Below are positions 1 to 8,466 of a stretch of DNA of 64,000 bases, piece after piece (positions within the stretch are counted from its first letter, which is position 1; each line of letters starts with the position of its first letter). A program made the position numbers and the translations under genes. The notes beneath the pieces were generated by a model, which saw only the letters and a program-made list of their open reading frames with translations, searched no databases and had not been told where the DNA came from. The stretch spans positions 396,771 to 460,770 of the forward strand of contig NZ_AXAY01000002.1 of NCBI RefSeq assembly GCF_000473045.1. The letters are read 5' to 3'. This stretch comes from Bradyrhizobium sp. WSM3983. GTDB lineage: Bacteria; Pseudomonadota; Alphaproteobacteria; Rhizobiales; Xanthobacteraceae.

Positions 1-1
1 G

Positions 2-157
2 CGAATCCGGAAATATTATCGCCAAATGGATAGCGCCAGTGAACCTTTCTCGTTTATGCGAATCGCTGAAGATCTACTACGAGCGATGGATGAGCTTGCG
101 CAAGAGGTTGATGTGCCGTTGCGGGCGGTAAAAAAGTTGGTCCACTATTGTGAATGA
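2..157 (+). CDS. C-terminal end of an unrecognised protein (cut by window edge)
   Basis: An open frame runs in from the left edge and ends at TGA 155-157, giving 51 residues without a start. The visible part is charged and probably helical (…RIAEDLLRAMDELAQEV…) and I do not recognise a family. The hairpin terminator 70 bases downstream on the same strand supports this being the real 3' end of a gene. Confidence 0.4.
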   Translation, partial: RIRKYYRQMDSASEPFSFMRIAEDLLRAMDELAQEVDVPLRAVKKLVHYCE

Positions 158-226
158 GTGTAGTCGCTAGTGCGCGACGTTGGACATTCGTTGCTCACGT
201 CGGCTCTAGTTGGCGAAGTTGGTATC

Positions 227-270
227 AACCTAGGCTAAGCCGAGTTTCGGCTCGGCCTGGGTTTTCTTTT
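227..270 (+). terminator. Rho-independent terminator
   Basis: AACCTAG (227-233) pairs with CTGGGTT (257-263). Inside it, GCCGAG (239-244) pairs with CTCGGC (251-256) around a TTTCGG loop. A T-rich tract (TTCTTTTC) follows. It sits just after the partial gene ending at 157 and probably terminates it. Confidence 0.6.
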
Positions 271-330
271 CGATTGTTCCTTCGATTGCTCGTACCGATA
301 AGGGTTCGCAGAAACCTTTTCAGTTCTGAA

Positions 331-362
331 ACTGGATAGGATTTGAGAGAAAGCTTATCAGT
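331..362. repeat. Degenerate member of the ACTGATAAGG inverted-repeat family
   Basis: ACTGGATAGG (331-340) faces a good right half-site CTTATCAGT (354-362). The arrangement and spacing match the better-preserved copies at 4205, 23529, 34089 and 46175. The left half carries an inserted base, so this is a decayed copy. Confidence 0.45.
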
Positions 363-1149
363 CTCCGGACGGACGCTGCACACGCCGGCGTCTTCGATTT
401 TGAAGCTGGCCAGTTCAACTCGAAAGAGAGTCTTGGCGGAGATTTCCCTCGAGCGTATCCGAGACCACTGAGCTGTTGCTGGTGACGAACTGTGAACATA
501 CTAGCGAAAAGGTATCGAGTCCGATTTAGGGAGCGGAGCCTGCTGTTGCAGGGACTCGTCTAGGAATGGTTGCGCAGATAATAAGAAAACTAAAAGCCTG
601 CTGAAATAGACATGCCGGTCGGCGTATCGTTTGCAGTGCTAGGCCCTCTTGAGAGTTCGCAACAGGGGGCCTGGCTGGACCGAACCAAAGGCCGCTGCTT
701 CCCCCGAAGCAAGTATCGAGGTTGACGCGATTGGCTTGAACGTCGGGAGCACGCGTTGCCGTTGGCGTATGGCCGCTGCTTTCAAGCCCGATGATGCCGT
801 GCAGGTCGCCGGATCGTGAGCGCAGCGCCGCAATGATGGCGGTGAGGCTCAGACTTAGTTCTCGTAGACGGCCTCAATTCTTCCGCATGGCAAGCACTTG
901 TACACGTGGATGCACGGCCTGTTGCCCATCCTCGGCAGTATGGCCAATAGGGTCATCTCCCGGCCGCACGTCTGGCAGACCGGAGATTTCGAGCCATTGT
1001 CGGAGCCCGTGTGCATCGCCGGAGCTTGCCCGAGTTCAAAACCGGCGCTTATCCCGGACTACTACGGGAATTGGGTTGTCTGAGCAGACGGCATGGCCGT
1101 GCGGTTGAAGCCTGGAAATGGTGAGCTACACTGACGCTGTAAACCCAAT
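363..1149. other. Gene-free stretch
   Basis: I find no convincing gene here. Short open frames on both strands lack ribosome sites and recognisable domains. Confidence 0.5.
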
Positions 1150-1167
1150 TTGAGTCGAGCCCTGCGG

Positions 1168-1545
1168 ATGGCCAAATCGTCAAAACTAGTCGCCGCGCGG
1201 AAAGGCCGCGTGCTCCTCGTCAGGCGTCGGCGCGACCGCCTCTGGATGTTTCCCGGAGGCCGCAGGCGTGTTGGCGAGAGCGAGCGGAAGTGTCTTCGCC
1301 GCGAACTTGGTGAGGAGCTGCCAAAGCTCAAGGTCGGGCCGGTCAAGCTCTGGAAAGAAGTGAAGGCCGAGAACCGTCGATCCGGGCGAAAGATGAACGA
1401 CGCGGTCTTCGTGGCTAAGGACGTATCCGGTCGTTTGAAGATCGGCGACAAGAGGGAGATCGACAGAGCGGCTTGGCGCAAGCCGCGCGGCATCAAACTG
1501 ACGCCCACATCGCGCTACATTCGCGATAAGCTGTTTCCCCAGTAA
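1168..1545 (+). CDS. NUDIX hydrolase-like protein
   Basis: This 125-residue protein has a Nudix-type core: a glycine-rich strand (WMFPGG) followed by a near-complete Nudix box, G-x5-E-x7-REL-x-EE. The conserved glycine after the last glutamate is replaced by proline. Nudix enzymes hydrolyse nucleoside diphosphates linked to another moiety, with the box glutamates binding magnesium. The substrate cannot be told. The N-terminus is short and very basic. I chose ATG 1168 over the TTG at 1150 because the domain needs no earlier residues. It stands alone, with no operon partner. Confidence 0.8.
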   Translation: MAKSSKLVAARKGRVLLVRRRRDRLWMFPGGRRRVGESERKCLRRELGEELPKLKVGPVKLWKEVKAENRRSGRKMNDAVFVAKDVSGRLKIGDKREIDRAAWRKPRGIKLTPTSRYIRDKLFPQ

Positions 1546-1590
1546 GCGTCACCTGTCGCAAATTAACGCTACGGTCGCGATCTCCGTAGC

Positions 1591-1773
1591 CTATGGCGTG
1601 GCGGATGATCGCATAGTTCGCGGTGATTGACGATCCAGTTGCCGTAGCCGATCAAGCTGAACTCTAAGGCTCGGAGTTAACTCGTCGTCCCCGAGACATG
1701 CTTGCAATCTCTCACCGATCTCTCGGCGGATTGCCCGGCTGAGCGCCTTGTCGATATCAATGCCGGTTCGCAT
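1591..1773 (-). CDS. Small conserved-type hypothetical protein
   Basis: This 60-residue protein has a charged, helical composition (DIDKALSRAIRREIGERL… then …LRVQLDRLRQLDRQSP). The style resembles short rhizobial proteins with paired helices, but I cannot assign a function. It is convergent with the Nudix gene and 45 bases from its end. The regular helical periodicity makes it more likely real than a chance frame. Confidence 0.5.
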   Translation of the reverse strand: MRTGIDIDKALSRAIRREIGERLQACLGDDELTPSLRVQLDRLRQLDRQSPRTMRSSATP

Positions 1774-2055
1774 GGCAGAATCTCCTTGTCCGGCGGAACG
1801 CCTGCCCTGCGATGGTCGTCCTAATCTTCAGGAGTTGAGGCCGAGACCGCCGCCTTTGGCTATCTGTCGTGAGCGCTTGTGGAACAGCGGGTGATGAACA
1901 AACCTTTGGCTATCCACGACCTGCGCCGTCCTTGACGGCGGGCGACGGTCTCGCCAACACAACTCCGCCGGTTGAGAAATGTTCACATAGATCACGCTTG
2001 GAACCCAGCCCGGCAGCTCGACACGATAATTGCAACTGATCCACCCGGTCCGTGA

Positions 2056-2310
2056 TCACCCTTCCGGCAGGTCCAATGCTTCGACGGCCCGACTACAAAT
2101 TTGGGTCGGGTCTTTGAGGCCGGTCTGGCCGATCTCGATGATCTTCTTGGCGATCAGTTCGGTGAGAGGGTCGTTCCGATCTTCTACACCGATGGTGCGC
2201 AGGGCCTGTTCGTAAGCCGTCGAAAGCCGGGCGATCTCTTCAGGTCCCAGAGTTGAGTTCTGTAGGATTCGATAAATGGCCAAGCTGCTGCCCCCGTTTG
2301 AATACAGCAT
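2056..2310 (-). CDS. Small conserved-type hypothetical protein
   Basis: This 84-residue soluble protein has a helical body (…AIYRILQNSTLGPEEIARL…) and a C-terminal half with …LTELIAKKIIEIGQTG…DPTQICSRAVEAL. It resembles a short protein type I associate with rhizobia, of unknown function. The ATG at 2310 is annotated. A TTG at 2283 directly before AIYR, preceded by a G-rich stretch, could be the true start and would give 75 residues. Confidence 0.6.
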   Translation of the reverse strand: MLYSNGGSSLAIYRILQNSTLGPEEIARLSTAYEQALRTIGVEDRNDPLTELIAKKIIEIGQTGLKDPTQICSRAVEALDLPEG

Positions 2311-2593
2311 AGCACTGGTTCCCCGACCCAGAGCTAGAGCGAACCAGAGCTAACCTTAACGTGGAGGAACGGTATGCGAACGCGTCCCGCCCCGCTCCAT
2401 CGCTAGCGTGCCGGGGTGAATGGCGCGCCTCCCCGCACGCCAGCCCTTCGGACCGCTGCCCGCTGTCCCTCTCGACCGCCCGAAGGGACCGGCTGGCCCG
2501 AGGCGACTTTGCGCAACATCAAAACGGGATTGGTCCACACTGCCTAGGCTAGGTCCGTAGCCGAACAACCTGTTGTCAGGCTGCTGAGGTTAT

Positions 2594-2624
2594 GAGGCCC
2601 GGGCTCCTAGGCATACCGGGCCTC
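2594..2624. other. Perfect 9-bp hairpin
   Basis: GAGGCCCGG (2594-2602) and CCGGGCCTC (2616-2624) form a perfect inverted repeat with a 13-base loop. There is no clear T-tract. It lies 80 bases before the next gene and may be a leader or boundary structure. Confidence 0.5.
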
Positions 2625-2703
2625 GGCTTAACTGCTTATCCGCATCGCGCCATGGCTGACTGCGTGCAAGGTCTCGCCGTGCCGAGGCGACACGAGGCTC
2701 GAC

Positions 2704-2970
2704 ATGTCCGCCAAAGATTATGCCGATGATCTCAGCGCGACGGTGCGCTATGCACTGGAGACAACTCGTGCAATCGCGGTCTGTCCCTTCCACTCTGACG
2801 TAACCATCCGCGTCGGCGATGATGCGGCCGAAAGCCATGCCTTGGAGCGCGCCAAGAGGATCATCAAGAGCGACGGTACGACCTGGAAACCGCAGAACCT
2901 CAGGGAAGAGATTGGTCGGCAGCTACGCGAAGCCGCAGACGGTGAATGTCCGCACTGCGCGTCGCATTGA
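2704..2970 (+). CDS. Small conserved-type hypothetical protein with C-terminal CPHC
   Basis: This 88-residue protein has central text …CPFHSDVTIRVGDDAAESHA… and ends in CPHCASH. The CPFH and CPHC pairs could jointly bind a metal, which is an inference from spacing only. The style matches small rhizobial proteins of unknown role. The ATG is the only sensible start. Its 3' end lies 50 bases from the convergent 54-aa gene at 3020-3184. Confidence 0.65.
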   Translation: MSAKDYADDLSATVRYALETTRAIAVCPFHSDVTIRVGDDAAESHALERAKRIIKSDGTTWKPQNLREEIGRQLREAADGECPHCASH

Positions 2971-3019
2971 CCGATCCCAATCGGGCGCCGAGCTACGGGG
3001 CAATCGTGCGAGGTGGCGG

Positions 3020-3184
3020 CTACTTCTTCAAAAGTATTCCAATCGCTCGCGCCGTTCTCCTCACTGATCCGGCGTGGCGGCCTAGCTCGGCAGCGATCTT
3101 CGATACTCCAGCTCCTGCCCGGGCCAGCTTGGCCAGTCGCTGGATCTCGTGTTCCGCCCATTGCTTTGGCTTCGGTGTTTTCAT
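3020..3184 (-). CDS. 54-aa helix-turn-helix microprotein, copy 1
   Basis: Translating the minus strand from ATG 3184 gives 54 residues that begin MKTPKPKQWAEHE and end in ILLKK. The middle (VSKIAAELGRHAGSVRRTAR) has the spacing of a helix-turn-helix: helix, glycine turn, recognition helix with a VRR core. It recalls the short DNA-binding modules of GcrA or SANT type. A near-copy lies 700 bases away at 3725-3889. The pair shares start, length and end, so they are diverged duplicates. A DNA-binding role is inferred from the motif and high charge. Confidence 0.7.
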   Translation of the reverse strand: MKTPKPKQWAEHEIQRLAKLARAGAGVSKIAAELGRHAGSVRRTARAIGILLKK

Positions 3185-3724
3185 GGTGCGGCGCCAATCT
3201 GAAACGTCACTTAACCAGTGCGCCTGGTTGCCAACCGCTTGGGAAATTTACGGGTGGACCGCCTGCGCGTAACCATCGCGCGCCTGTTAGGTCATTCGCC
3301 ATTCGCATTTGCCTCCTGTCGCGGTCTCACCCCGGTCGGATGGCGCGACTACGGCTCGTGCTTGTTGGTTATCTCTCGCGCAGCCAACCCAAGCTCCAGC
3401 TCTCGAAGCTGCTCGATCAGCAACTCTACGATCTCCTCATAGTCAGACGGCGCAAGTGAATGCACGCCGCGCAATTTCAGCTGGTTGTGGAGGATCGTCG
3501 CCATCATGGCTTTGACGCTCATGCACCCTCGTCGGAAAATTCGATGGTCATAAAATCAATCTGAAGTAGATGCCAAAGATTGCGGATGCGCAACGGCCGT
3601 AGAATTACGGACGCCCGTAGCCGCGACTAAGTTCGCAGTGCAGCACGGGATGCGAGTGCTATCTTGTGGCGACTAACCGAAGGTGTGGTGCATCCAGCCC
3701 TTTCCGCCCACGTTCGGACGATGG

Positions 3725-3889
3725 CTACTTCTTCAACAGTAGTCCCATCCTTCGCGCCATTCGCCTCACTGATCCAGCGTACCGGCCGAGTTCGGCAGCG
3801 ATCTTCGTTGCGCCAACTCCTTTCCGGCCCAGCGTGACTAGTCGTCGGACCTCCTGCTCAGCCCATTGCTTTGGCTTCGGTGTCTTCAT
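3725..3889 (-). CDS. 54-aa helix-turn-helix microprotein, copy 2
   Basis: The 54 residues from ATG 3889 begin MKTPKPKQWAEQE and end in LLLKK. They carry the same central motif as copy 1 (ATKIAAELGRYAGSVRRMAR). The differences are scattered substitutions with no gaps, as expected of a gene kept under protein-level selection after duplication. Upstream lies a tRNA 3' fragment. The longer in-frame reading through that fragment is not a real extension. Confidence 0.7.
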   Translation of the reverse strand: MKTPKPKQWAEQEVRRLVTLGRKGVGATKIAAELGRYAGSVRRMARRMGLLLKK

Positions 3890-4008
3890 GACCGGCGCGC
3901 GATCTGCACAACTCAGAGAGGGTTCGCGTCCGAAACTGTTACTCCGACAGCCGGTCCGCGAAACGGTCCGCAGCAAAAATGGCCGTTCAGCTAAGTATTT
4001 GATCTCAT

Positions 4009-4053
4009 TGGTGGGCCCGGCAGGACTCGAACCTGCAACCAGACCGTTATGAG
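4009..4053 (-). tRNA. tRNA 3'-half fragment with CAU anticodon (integration scar)
   Basis: On the minus strand the sequence runs from an anticodon loop CTCATAA through a T-arm (GCAGG TTCGAGT CCTGC) to an acceptor end GCCGGGCCCACCA. This is the 3' half of an Ile2 or Met tRNA, both of which use CAU. The 5' half (acceptor 5' strand and D-arm) is absent, so it cannot be a working tRNA. Such 3' halves are the usual product of tyrosine integrases that cross over within the anticodon region. Confidence 0.75.
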
Positions 4054-4204
4054 CGCTCGGCTTGCAGGTACACGTGCAATATAGTTGGCTCGGCAACGCT
4101 CCTTGCATTTCTCCGTGGGCCGAAAAAGGCTATTTGCTGGGTCGTCGCAACGGGCAGGGGCGATCGATAGATAATCTTTGCTCGCGGATGGAGTCAGTTC
4201 TTAG

Positions 4205-4236
4205 ACTGATAAGGTTTCTAACAAAAGCTTATCAGT
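4205..4236. repeat. ACTGATAAGG inverted repeat
   Basis: ACTGATAAGG (4205-4214) is followed after 12 bases by GCTTATCAGT (4227-4236). This is one of five such sites in the window. It lies about 150 bases from the tRNA fragment at 4009-4053. Confidence 0.65.
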
Positions 4237-4649
4237 ACTGTGGCGCGATATGGGCAAGCGCTCGTCTTGACTTGTCTGGCGGATCACCGCTCCTCCAAAC
4301 GGGAGCGACCAATGCATTGCGTACTCTGCAGTTTTCGGCAGGCAACCCGGAGTTCGCGTGAGTAGCTACGATGATAAGCTACAGATTTGCTCCGCGCCGC
4401 GAGCGGGCTCGAAGGGCAGGGCGCTCCGAAACCGTCCCATCGCAGGAATGGGCCCCTGACAGCGGCGCAAAAGGAGGAGGTCGAGGTCGCTGACAAGCAG
4501 CGGGCAGGGCAAGCGGCCTCGCGACCGGTCTGCCGCCGATAGCCGACATGGCAACCGCGTCCGCCCTATTCGGCTAAGGGCCAACGGACTAAACCGCTCG
4601 CGCGGTAGGGCACTGCGGCTGGCAGCGGAGCCGAGAGGATAGCGCAACT

Positions 4650-5395
4650 GGGCGTCCTGTCTTGAGATGAGGGGTTCGCAACCTTCACCCAAGACAGGAG
4701 CATCCCCATGACCGACGAGGCAGTAAGCCCGTTGCGCCGGCGCATGATCGAAGACATGACGATCCGCAAGTTTGCGCCCAAAACCCAACACGACTACGTG
4801 CAAAGGGTGAAGGACTTCGCCGCGTTCCTCGGGCGATCACCCGATACGGCTGATTTCGAGGACGTGCGCCGCTACCAGCTTCATCTGGCGGCGAGCGGAG
4901 TTGGTGTGCCGACCATCAATCTGCTGCGGCGGCCGCATGATCATCATCGAGGTCTTCGCGCGCGGTGCAACGCCACGGCATCAACCGACGGCCCCACCGA
5001 ATCGCATCAGGATCGACACCTCATGACCGCGTCACAATCCCGCCAATCGGCTCGTCGCGTTCGCCGGCTCTCGACCAGCCACGGCAGAGCGCGCCCAGAT
5101 ATCCGCCAGCCGTCGCAAATCGCTCGACAATTTACCGAATTCGACGCCGCCCGCCGCTCATTCGCCAGTCGCTTCACCGTCGCACGACTTGCTCGATCAG
5201 CTCGATCCCAACCAACCAGCTCTTCCGCGGCACTCAAATCCCCATAGCGCCCGCCGCACGGCCTTACGTTCCCTTAAGCGCGGTTTCCTCCCTTGGAGGC
5301 TTTCGGACGCCGGCCCCGCCGTGCGCCGCACCACCTTCGTGGGGCCGGCATCCGAAACCCTTCACAACAGCAGTTGTCGCACTTGTGCATAACAG
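4650..5395 (+). mobile_element. Internally deleted IS91-family remnant
   Basis: The recombinase start (4708) is joined near 4935 to a frame reading EVFARGATPRHQPTAPP…IRIDTS, which resembles the C-terminus of IS91-type transposases. The central parts of both genes are lost. The right part contains a GC-rich hairpin region near 5305-5355 (GCCGGCCCCGC…GTGGGGCCGGC), as expected near an IS91 terminus. The ends are approximate. Confidence 0.55.
4708..4932 (+). pseudogene. Truncated tyrosine recombinase of an IS91-type element
   Basis: The first ~73 residues (MTDEAVSPLRRRMIEDM… through …YVQRVKDFAAFLGRSP… to GVPTIN) are the N-terminal SAM-like, DNA-binding domain of a phage-type integrase of the kind that accompanies IS91-family transposases. 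After GVPTIN the frame passes abruptly into unrelated sequence, so the catalytic domain with its R-H-R-Y residues is missing. A usable ribosome site (AGGAG) precedes the ATG. Confidence 0.7.
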
Positions 5396-5670
5396 CGAGA
5401 CATCTTCGCTCACTCTGGCTCTTAGCTGCGCGCAAAATGAAAGCGGCAATAGCGCTTTGGTGTCTGGCCGCGCACCGCTGCTCGGAATGACGATGGTCCC
5501 AGAAGCGGTGGCGATTCATCAACTTTCTTCTCCATTAGGTAGCTCGTTCCTCCCGTCTTGGCATCGGCGGCACCTCGCCGAATATGTCCGCCTGAGATAC
5601 TTTTTGGAGAATGCACCCACTTGGTTTCGGTGTACAATTGATGCCGGTTCCCCACTATAGGAGGTAAGCC

Positions 5671-6261
5671 ATGAACAGGCTCTATGCTCTCGCATCGGTT
5701 GGGTTCTGCGTAGCTTCGGCGGCCCTCACCACCACGTCGGCATCGGCTCTTCCAAGCGAGGAAATCCCGAAGACCGAACCAGAGTACATCGCCAAGGTGA
5801 AGACCGCCGCTCCGGCGTCGGTCGTGAACAACGCGACAATTACCATGCCGCAGCTGGATGGGTCTTCTAAGGCCGTCCAAACCGGATCAAACGGTTTCAC
5901 GTGCTTTATCGGAAACGACGGAACGCCCGAATGCGATGACGAGAACGCCATGGAATGGCGTAAAGCTCTGCAGGCCAAACAGGCCCCGCCGAATAAGATT
6001 GGCTTCATTTTCATGCTGGCCGGTGACACGGGCACGAGCAATCATGATTCCGCCGAACGGCACACGCACAAGCATTGGGTCCAGACCGGGCCGCATGTGA
6101 TGATCGTCGGCGGCGCAGCACGCGAGATGCTCAGTCCCTATCCGCACGATCTGGATGTCAAAGACCCGACGCAGCCCTTCGTCATGTTCCCCGGCAAACC
6201 CAACGAGCACCTGATGATCCCGGTGCAGTCGCAAGAGCTTACCACGGGCAGTACGCGGTGA
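5671..6261 (+). CDS. Secreted hypothetical protein
   Basis: This 196-residue protein has a Sec signal peptide at residues 1-26 (hydrophobic VGFCVASAALTTTSASA, cleavage near ASA-LPS). It is probably periplasmic. The mature part contains one cysteine pair region (FTCFIGNDGTPECDDE) and histidines in a HTHKHWVQTGPHVMIV stretch. I recognise the style of a rhizobial exported protein but no function. A strong AGGAGG lies 7 bases before ATG. The gene is not obviously in an operon. Confidence 0.75.
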   Translation: MNRLYALASVGFCVASAALTTTSASALPSEEIPKTEPEYIAKVKTAAPASVVNNATITMPQLDGSSKAVQTGSNGFTCFIGNDGTPECDDENAMEWRKALQAKQAPPNKIGFIFMLAGDTGTSNHDSAERHTHKHWVQTGPHVMIVGGAAREMLSPYPHDLDVKDPTQPFVMFPGKPNEHLMIPVQSQELTTGSTR

Positions 6262-6384
6262 CGCGCGTGAACTCCGCCGTGCCCTGAGACCAGCGGCACG
6301 GCGGCGAGCGTCAGCTCGGAGGCTTCAATGGGGCAAAGTCGAGTTAGTCGGCTGCATGACGACGCAGGTCGCCATGTCGGAGTT

Positions 6385-6484
6385 GGGTCAGGAGCGTCGG
6401 TTTTGAGGCGTGCCGGTCACTTCCGGTCTACCCCAACAAGCTGACGATTTCAGCGCCAATCCGAACTTCGCGTCAGGGCCAACA
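6385..6484. repeat. Dispersed ~95-bp repeat, copy A
   Basis: It begins GGGTCAGGAGCG, contains CACTTCCGGTCTACCCC and ends near TTCGCGTCAGGGCCA. Copies are recognisable at 8372, 13141 and 14219, with a short piece at 15428. No open frame is shared, so it behaves as a noncoding intergenic repeat. Confidence 0.6.
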
Positions 6485-6563
6485 CCGGAAGTCGATGCAA
6501 GCGAGTAGGGCCGCTATTCCGAGTTGCTTCACCCGTACACTGAGCAGCTCATTCAGGCTGCCC

Positions 6564-6947
6564 TTAAATCATACTGCCCGGCATGAAGCATCGAACAGAC
6601 GGATGACCATCTTCGTAGTATGGCCAGACAATAGTCCGTCCGATCAGGTTGGGTACCTTCACAACGGCAGCATCCGGCACATCAATCCACTCGCCTTCAA
6701 GAAAGACTTGGAAATGACTGTCGTTGCTGCGCCAGTCCGTATCACTCAACATATTTCCATCAGACAGTGCACAGCAAGCTTCTCCTCCCACTGATCTCAA
6801 CTGCTCAAACCACTTGTGCATTGTAGGATCGGCTTGGGCGTACTTACCACCGGGATCGCGTGCCAAGGCCGGGTTGGACGTCAGCAACCACACCAACCAT
6901 AGCGACGTCGCTATGTGCGTTTTGAATTGAGTTCGCAAAATAGCCAC
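6564..6947 (-). CDS. Secreted hypothetical protein with a CC motif
   Basis: This 127-residue protein has a signal peptide (IATSLWLVWLLTSNPALA, cleavage about residue 29). The mature domain has an adjacent cysteine pair in GGEACCALSDGN, acidic and aromatic patches (WIDVPDAAVV) and a late cysteine (SVRCFMPGSMI). It is probably periplasmic, with function unknown. The start codon is GTG at 6947 with a weak ribosome site. It is transcribed towards copy A of the dispersed repeat. Confidence 0.7.
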   Translation of the reverse strand: MAILRTQFKTHIATSLWLVWLLTSNPALARDPGGKYAQADPTMHKWFEQLRSVGGEACCALSDGNMLSDTDWRSNDSHFQVFLEGEWIDVPDAAVVKVPNLIGRTIVWPYYEDGHPSVRCFMPGSMI

Positions 6948-6988
6948 CTATCAAATCGATTTGTTTGTTCGACAACGCGAAGTGACAG

Positions 6989-7078
6989 AAAAAAGGCCCG
7001 CCTCCGAGTCAATGGGAAGAACGGTGGGCAATATATTCAACAGAGCCCAACGGACTGAAAATGTGTCCGGAGGCGGGG
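6989..7078 (-). ncRNA. Candidate small RNA or terminator hairpin
   Basis: CCCGCCTCCG (6997-7006) and CGGAGGCGGG (7068-7077) form a perfect 10-bp inverted repeat around 61 bases. On the minus strand the 3' side is followed at once by CC and six Ts, as in an intrinsic terminator. The hairpin sits directly upstream of the minus-strand gene 6564-6947. It could therefore end a short transcript or act as a leader attenuator. No coding frame explains it. Confidence 0.4.
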
Positions 7079-7444
7079 CGCTAGCCGCTCAAGTATTGTC
7101 GAGCGGCAGTCCGTAAGCCTGATCGCCCGACCCATCAGACCTAGGAGGAATGATGTCGGTGAAACTTATCGGTTTGGGTCCACCGGCTCAATACTTGATT
7201 GCGTGCGCATGATGATACCGTATCGTTCGACCGAACGATATCCCGCTTCGCGCCCCCGACTGCGGACTGCGGACCCACGACTGCAGCACTGCGCCAGAAA
7301 TGCAGCCACGCTGACAGGTCCGATTGAACCTTTGCCGGATTTCGGGGACCCACAGTGAACAGGTTCACATAAGTACGTCCGTTGCTCGGGCTAACATCAT
7401 GGAATTCGTGGTGGGAATATCTCTAATCCAAGAGGGGAAATTCC

Positions 7445-7792
7445 ATGAAAAAGCTGTTCTTGATCGTGTCCATCATTGCCGCCATCGGAGGCGTAGCGAC
7501 TAGTCACGCAGCGTGCGCATTACGCCTTCCAACTTTTGAACGTGCGGGCTTCCCGATCTCCCGGCATCAAGTAGCAGTGCTGGGCTCGGCCCAAGTGGAG
7601 GAGAGTGCGGTTACGCCAACGCTAATGTTAGCTGGTATGCCGGCTTCTCCTCATCAGATCGCAGTTCTGACGCCACGTGCGAAAACACTGAAGATTGCTG
7701 AGGCTTCAGCGGATCCCAATCAACTCACAGTTGGCCTGACAAGGCCTGGCTCGCAGAAAAGCACCGAGCAGGCATTGTGCGCCTCCGAGTGA
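7445..7792 (+). CDS. Small secreted protein with internal repeat
   Basis: This 115-residue protein has a signal peptide (residues 1-22, IVSIIAAIGGVATSHA). The mature chain contains two similar segments, AGFPISRHQVAVLGSA and AGMPASPHQIAVLTPR, about 30 residues apart, so it arose by internal duplication. One cysteine lies at each end (CALRLP… and …ALCASE) and the pair may form a disulfide. Function unknown. A good ribosome site (AGAGGGG) precedes the start and a clear terminator follows. Confidence 0.7.
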   Translation: MKKLFLIVSIIAAIGGVATSHAACALRLPTFERAGFPISRHQVAVLGSAQVEESAVTPTLMLAGMPASPHQIAVLTPRAKTLKIAEASADPNQLTVGLTRPGSQKSTEQALCASE

Positions 7793-7819
7793 TCTAACGG
7801 ACCATGAGTATCTTGCGCC

Positions 7820-7844
7820 TCCCGCCTTCGGGCGGTTTTTTTTT
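7820..7844 (+). terminator. Rho-independent terminator
   Basis: CCGCC-TTCG-GGCGG is followed by nine Ts. It lies 28 bases after the stop of the 115-residue secreted protein gene and separates it from the convergent cytochrome gene. Confidence 0.85.
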
Positions 7845-7863
7845 GAATGTGAGTGTCAGCATC

Positions 7864-8268
7864 TTATCGAGCCCCCATCGATACCAGAAAATTGACGACC
7901 CTCTTCCTATCCTCGGCAGACGTGAGACCGCCGTATGGAGTCATCTCATTCCCGGGCACGAGTTCATCTGGATTAGCTATGAAGCGCGCGAGCTTGGCTT
8001 CATCCCAGACGAAATCAGCATCTTTCATCGCCGAAGAGTAATTGTACTTTGGCAGGGACCCTGCCTTTCTTCCAATAATCTTGTACAGGTTTGGTCCCAG
8101 ACGATTGTCGCCCTCCTTCGTTGAATGGCAAGTTCGACAAGCGTTGTTGAACACCTGTTGCTCTGCTCCCTGCGACAGGAGCTCTTGAGCTAGAGATGAA
8201 GATGACGACAGCATGTACATCATTGCGCTCAAGATCACTATCAGGTCGACCCAGCCAAAATGTTTCAT
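7864..8268 (-). CDS. Class I cytochrome c
   Basis: This 134-residue exported protein has a signal/anchor segment (residues 8-28, IVILSAMMYMLSSSSSLA). The haem-attachment site CRTCH has Cys44, Cys47 and His48, and a later NEMTPYGG segment supplies the probable axial Met109. The GPNLYKIIGRKAG stretch is typical of mitochondrial-type c550/c552 electron carriers. It should be periplasmic or membrane-tethered and carry electrons to or from oxidases. ATG 8268 is chosen because AGGAAA precedes it and the signal sequence begins there. Confidence 0.88.
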   Translation of the reverse strand: MKHFGWVDLIVILSAMMYMLSSSSSLAQELLSQGAEQQVFNNACRTCHSTKEGDNRLGPNLYKIIGRKAGSLPKYNYSSAMKDADFVWDEAKLARFIANPDELVPGNEMTPYGGLTSAEDRKRVVNFLVSMGAR

Positions 8269-8371
8269 GCAGGTTTCCTGCGAGCTATGAGGTTCGGGTG
8301 CGCAAACTTCCGTCACCTGGTTAGCGAAGTCGAGGCCGTCTTAATCCGGCTATCGTCGCTAAGTCTGCCTT

Positions 8372-8466
8372 GGGTCAGGAGCGCCGTTTGGGATGTCGGC
8401 CAGCCACTTCCGGTCTACCCCGATTAGCAGACCATTCAGAGCCCGCCCGGACTTCGCACCAGGGCC
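8372..8466. repeat. Dispersed ~95-bp repeat, copy B
   Basis: It reads GGGTCAGGAGCG, then CACTTCCGGTCTACCCC, and ends GGACTTCGCACCAGGGCC. It aligns with copy A at 6385 over its whole length and lies between the cytochrome and monooxygenase genes. Confidence 0.6.

Noticed and set aside
898..1083. 61-codon plus frame ending DYYGNWVV
   Set aside because: No ribosome site, no recognisable homology and an overlapping longer frame; treated as chance.
3725..4108. 127-codon reading that extends the HTH microprotein upstream
   Set aside because: The extension is the translation of the tRNA fragment (AHNGLVAGSSPAGPT), a well-known artefact.
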